64,000 bases of DNA from Branchiostoma floridae. Taxonomy: Eukaryota; Chordata; Leptocardii; Amphioxiformes; Branchiostomatidae. The stretch is taken from positions 1 through 64,000 of the forward strand of contig NW_023365736.1 of assembly GCF_000003815.2 (NCBI RefSeq). The letters run 5' to 3'. Below are positions 34,901 through 40,900 of the stretch, piece by piece; positions within the stretch are counted from its first letter, which is position 1, and every line of letters starts with the position of its first letter. A program made the position numbers and the translations under genes. The notes under the pieces were generated by a model. It made no database searches. It was given only the letters and a program-made list of their open reading frames with translations, and had not been told where the DNA came from.

Positions 34901-37900
34901 AGTAGCCATAAATTGAATTTAGAAACAGGCAGATACTATACATGTACAATGTAGCCCCTGACCAAAGGTTCTGTCCATTCTGCCCAAAACCCAAAGAAGA
35001 TGAATTTTACTTTATAATGGAATGTTTCTAAATACACGTTTTTACGTAATGAATTATTCACATCGCTCGAATCAAGTACAACAGATTTCAATAGACTCGA
35101 TGCTACAAACAGATTTGTATATATCTTTAGATGTCACAACCCGCATAATGCAAAAATAGGCAAATATTCCTTCAAGGACTGCTTGAAGGAATACGGATAC
35201 TTATGATTATAGCCCACTCCATTGCAATACTACAACAAATGCAAAGAATCATGTTAGTCCTTGTTACGTTAACTAGGATGCTAAGCTTTATTCGACACCG
35301 GTACCTCTACTTTGTGGGATCGCGTGGCGAAGCAGCAGCGTGTTTGGCTCGGGACTGAGAGGTTTCGAGTTTAAGTCCTGCAGTGACACCGATCTTGTGC
35401 CCATGCAATTTACGCGGCTTTCCTCACTTTACTCAGGTGAAAATGAGTACCTAGCTTCGGCTACGGCTGTCCCTCAGATAGAACGTTAAATGAAGGTCCT
35501 GTGTTTAGGGAGAGCAACACCTCGCGCACTTGAACCCACCAAACGTGCGGTGTGCGATGGTGCAAATCCTGCTGTCTGGAGTTGGCGATTCACTGCAAAT
35601 CACAATGATGGAGGCCTGGCGAACCTCTGTCTCGTATCAGCCACACAGTACGTGATTTACGTTATTCACCCAAATGGGATACCTGGCACATCCCCGTCTT
35701 CTAATTAGCCATACGAAAGGGTATGTCACTCCGTAAGGGGCGGTATAACCCTGTCGTGTGTAAGTACGTCGACCGATGATGATGACCTATATTTTGTACT
35801 TGGTGTAATAGTTCTTGCCATGCATTGTACCGTGTACAATTGTCATGCAATAAAGTTCTTCTACGGCCAATATGACATCTTTGTCCTCACAGGCTGCTCA
35901 GGGATTCCAAGATTGAAAACGAATAAAAATATATAACAATTAATTGTATCATCTGTGTCTTGCAATTTCATAGTCTTTGTACATTGTTTCGCGGGCAGGA
36001 GATTATAACCAACTAGGCTGAATGATGACAAGGTTATAGTTCATTTACTTATTTGCAGAGATGTCGTATAACAAACATACGTCAGGCCCGCTACAGAGTA
36101 AAGCGGAATTCCTGTGATCTCGTATTAAGGCGCGGTCACATATAGCTCGTGCGATCGCTGTACGATCGCTAACTAAAGTCATTTGGCCGAACAAAAATGT
36201 ACGTATCAACTGTCTTGGTACACAAAATGCTGTTTTGAATCGTTGTCGGTGGTTGGTTCTGGCACAACCTGCTTGAAAATCCCATGGCATCAAAATCATA
36301 CAACAATCGCAGGACCTATGTGACTGCGCCCTTACGGGTAGTTACCTAGTAGCAGTTACCTATTCTAAGACGTGTGTGCGTGTGTGGCACACAGTTTCAG
36401 CTGTAGTGCACCAGAACATGTTGATACAGACCTGTGTCACACATTTTGCACATAAGTGATATACACTTATAAATATTTTGCACATAAGAATATGAATCAA
36501 GACACTTTTTCTGTACTTTCTTCAAGTTCAAACATTACTGCGTCTACCTTTTCACAATGATGCCCACACATCTGCACCCCTCCTTACATCAATTTACGAC
36601 TATTATCATCAGTAGCATTCTGCTAATTAATCATTGAAGTCACACGACCTTCGGGTAATCCCGAGTACTTTCCAACCCGGCAACTCGGCACAGAACGAAA
36701 GTGTACGGACGAATCAACAAGAATTCCTTGGCCTAGCGCCTATGTATAGACCAGAGTCTGTACCCCAGGTAATGCCTGCTACCTTCAGTGTTATTGATAA
36801 TGACTCAACTTCCCATTCTTAACATATATTCTGATAATATAGTGGGTTTTTTTAAAGAAAAACCCGGGATTTTATCAGGGCATTCGAAAAAATCCCGGGT
36901 TTTTAAAAGAAAAACCCGGGATTTTATTTGGGCACCCCAAAAAAATCCCGGGTTTTTTCAAAGAAAAACCCGGGATTTTTTTTAAAATCCCGGGACAAAA
37001 AAAAAATCCCGGGATAAATCCCGGGATTTTTCTATATTCAATGAAGCATGAAGACTCCCACTGGGGGGTATAACGATCCGTTGGGTAACAAGGAACATTT
37101 TCACAAAATATCTGATATATACGTGTAGTCTGTGAAAGGCTACAAGCATTAGTCCCAAGTGCTCTGCTCAGTCCCATTTTAATCTGCTCGGTGTGTTTGG
37201 GGGGGGGGGGGGGGGGGGCTTGGTGGTTAAAATATCCATGCTAGTTATGCTAAGAGACATATACTCCTGTAACAGAAGGGGGGATCAAGACAAGTATACT
37301 TACCATCGGTTCTGAGTAAAGTTGAAGGGGTGTTTTTAGCAGAGCTGGCAATGACAACAGATCCTGCAACAGTAAATGTAGTCCTTTAAATGTAGTTTAA
37401 ATGTAGCTTATTCATTTGTTTATTCAAACCGCATACTACATGTACAGGGAATGACTTTCGGGATATTTTTAGATAAACAATAATTTTTATGTGTTTTTAA
37501 AAACAACTAACGTTACAGAAAAACGCTATCTACATTGTCAACAAAGCAGGAGAACCAAGGCACAGATCTAGAACCAACATTGTCAGGCGTAAATTATGTG
37601 GGATCAGACAGTAGTACGAGCTAAGATGGCATTGTCGTTAAATCGTCTATCACTTAAGGTACATGTTTTACATGTATCACAATGTGTGCTCAAATAATGC
37701 TGAATGTCAAGAAAAATAGACAAATATACCATTGGACTGGACTAAGCACTGAACAACTGATCAAAGGAGCAGAGGACAGAACGAGATGGGCAAAGATCAC
37801 CGTTGTAGGATGTCTTGGAGCCCTAACGACCACTGTGGTTATAGATCATGAGTGAGAGTTAGTGAGTGAGTATATTATTTGATTGCGTGTTCATTCATAA

Positions 37901-40900
37901 TCGAGGCAAAGAGACATATTTACCATCAGTGCTGTGGAGAATGGAGCGGTGTGCACCAGCAGAGCATGCGATGATAGCCGGCGCTGTAACACTGACCGTA
38001 GTTCGGTTTCTTGAGTCTTGGATAGGGTTGGGCTGAAAAGAGACATAATTTTCCACCATGAAGGATGAATTTTGCCTATAATGCTAGTTGACCTTTGTCC
38101 TGACGAGTTAACTTGGCTGTATCCGTTGTATTTAACAAAAAAAGGGGGTAACATCAACAATCATAATTCCACCAGGTGGCATTATACCGCCACAAATAAA
38201 CGTTAGTATAGTGGTCTTCCAGAGATTTAAACACCGAATGTTTAATGTCTTAAATATGATACTATTCAGATATTTAAGTGTTGAGGACAATCTTGAGAAG
38301 GCCTCTATAATACCATTTTTGAGGTGGCGGTGTAATGGCACCTTGTGCAATCATGAGAATGCATGTTATTCTTTATAATTATAGAGAATAACCCTTGGTA
38401 TCCCTAAATACCGTTTTTAAACAACGGATATAGGTTACCCCCACGTAAATAGGTAAAGTAGCATATGGTCCCATCTCTGTTCATGACTGATGTGCTAAAA
38501 TAAATGCAGCTGAAATCAACCAAAACGAATAAAAGTTACTTATTTGGTAAATTGATAACTATAATAGTACCGTTTAAGTTTATTGCAAATTCTTGCCCGA
38601 GGGCTAATTGCAAGTGACAAAAGAAGAAAAGGACAGACAAATAATGGTAAGCACTAAAATAGTATATTAAGCGACTACTCTAGTCTAACTTAAAGATGTA
38701 ACTTATTGTGTTTGACGTCTTTTTATGAGACAGTGGAAGACAAAAGATCCCACTTTTACTGTAACGTGTGGGTTTTGCGACGTTAAAAGGAGAGTAATTT
38801 TCATTTTTGTTTGTAAACGTGGAAATATTATATAAGGATAGAATCTGGTGGCTTCTTTTACGATCAAGAGCTCTTTCTTGATTGATCATAGAAGGGGCAG
38901 TTTGAAATTAAAAGGGGTTTCGTCTTATACAATATCTAACGTACAGTATTTATGTGGGCGAAGCCCAACATTTAGTTTTTCCTCAGATATTTGCATATTC
39001 CAACCGGAAATCAGAAAAAAAATGGAAGCTGTAAACATGTACTTCTCGTTTCAAGCTTTTTGATTGGCTTAAAGTCGCACTTTCTCGGTTTAACGTCAGA
39101 GGTGAACCTATCAACGCACAGAACACAATCAGCATCAACTTTGATAATAGCCAATCAGAATTCAGAAAAAAATGGAAACTGTAAACATATGCTCCGCGTT
39201 TCCAGCTTTTTGATTGAAACAAAGTCGCGGACTATCTCGGGCGTACGCATATCTGAACCAATCAATGCACAGGACACAAAATGGCGTTCGGCATGCAGTT
39301 TGATAATACTATAGCACGTCATGCGGCAGTAAATCGGCAATGCTTTGACCAAACAGGCGTTTAAGGAAGAAGTTGCCCGCCATAGAATGAACGAGATTGA
39401 TAAAATTTCACACAAAAACATTATCTTCAGAAAATTGGACATTGGAATCTTGCAACTTCAATAGTGAACGGACGTGTTAAAGCTACGCAATTACATTTGT
39501 ATACCTGTTAAAACGTACGCCCATAACATGTTGTACCACTAGCTCAGTGGTATTATTCTCGCGTGGTAAACCAACGCTCCGGGAGCGATTCCGAGGACGG
39601 ATAAAATCTTCTTTTTTTTTTCTTCATTTTCGAGAAAATCGCCTTTCTTGTTGCTTGTTTTCTTGAGATTTTTGCTTTCTTTTCCCTTCGCCCACATTCT
39701 GCATTTTTCCAAAAATGTTGCCTTTCTAGTTACAAGTTCTTTCGCACACGGGTAACTTACTAATGGAAGAGCGTCACTTTTATTCTAGTAGATGATTCAT
39801 GATTTCCCACCGTTTGGATGCCTCTCTCTTGTGCATTGTGGTGCACCATTGTGACAAAGGCTGCAATTAGCGATCCTACCAGCCCAACCGTGGCAATGAG
39901 GCAAAAACACTGCGCAAAAGAACACGAGCCTGTGGAATCAAATTGCAACACAATTCAAATCAGTGAGCGGACAGGAACGATCATAAATAGAAAAGAAATG
40001 GTAAAAAAATACCCAGTGATGGAATACTTCACTATCTATTACGTTTGCTTTGAAAAATTAACAATCTAACAAATGCCGTATTGCGTATATTGTGAATTGG
40101 GGAAAACACACACAAACACATACTCTCTCTCTCTCCCTCTCTCTTTCTCTCACTTACATCCTCTCTCTTTCTCTCTGTGCCTCACTTACCCACTCACTCT
40201 CTCTCTCTATCTCACTCTCTCACTTTCTCTCTTTCTCTCTCTGTCTCACTTGCTCACTCACTCTTTCTCTCTCTGTCTCACTTCCTCTCTCTCTCTCTCA
40301 CTTACTCACTCACTCAAAAAGAAGGGGAAGTTCACGACTTTCGTGGAAAACATGTGTCAACAGATATCTAGCAAGTGCGACACCTCGTGGCATGGAGAAA
40401 AAAAATCGCACAAGACCGAAAGCAACGAATACGCCTTACTACCAAAGGACGGTTAAGCCAAGTCACGTTTACACACACCCAAAATGTACACTGCTTAGTA
40501 CAAAATTTTCAAGTCGTAAATAGTACTTCATAGTTATTATCATTATCATACGTAAAAATGTTAAGAGCACCACACTTCATTACAAAGGATAGCCAGGGTC
40601 GTCGTACCATTTATTGCCTGTCGATGACCGCTTGTACCGTACATCGGATTTACAAGAAGATCTCCCGGAGCAATCCGAAGCTTCTGTACATCAGCGTTGC
40701 CCTTACGTCTGTTTTGAAGAGTCCGGGAACCATTGTCGTCTGAGCCATCTCTATTGTCCTCTGAACGGCGGTTTGCGACAAAGGTACTACCAGCCGAAGG
40801 TTCGTCAGATACGTCTGTACCAGATATTATATTTTGAAGAGGACCTGGTGCTCCTGAAGATGCTTCCCCACGACTTGTTTCATCCCTACTCTTGTATGTA

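Larger units (their letters stand above)
35890..37190 (-). repeat. Right arm (A') of the inverted segmental duplication
   Basis: Reverse-complement partner of 16,219-17,686, in the same landmark order. It lacks the 505-bp minisatellite element of the left arm but carries its own 204-bp MITE and a longer CCCGGG cluster. A mini-exon lies just outside this arm (37,304), as one does outside the left arm (16,136). Confidence 0.85.

Noticed and set aside
37199-37218. G20 run as a regulatory quadruplex
   Set aside because: Homopolymer length is unreliable in draft assemblies and no promoter context is present; kept only as a repeat.
12956-38032. Reading the mini-exons in the alternative phase (LLSLLARLGPPPPIYTLL)
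   Set aside because: Also open, but it would not join the NHL exon, which needs phase 1. It also lacks the Ser/Thr-rich stalk character.
40073-40523. Ser/Leu-rich secreted or membrane protein
   Set aside because: Translation of the (CT)n tract in three frames.
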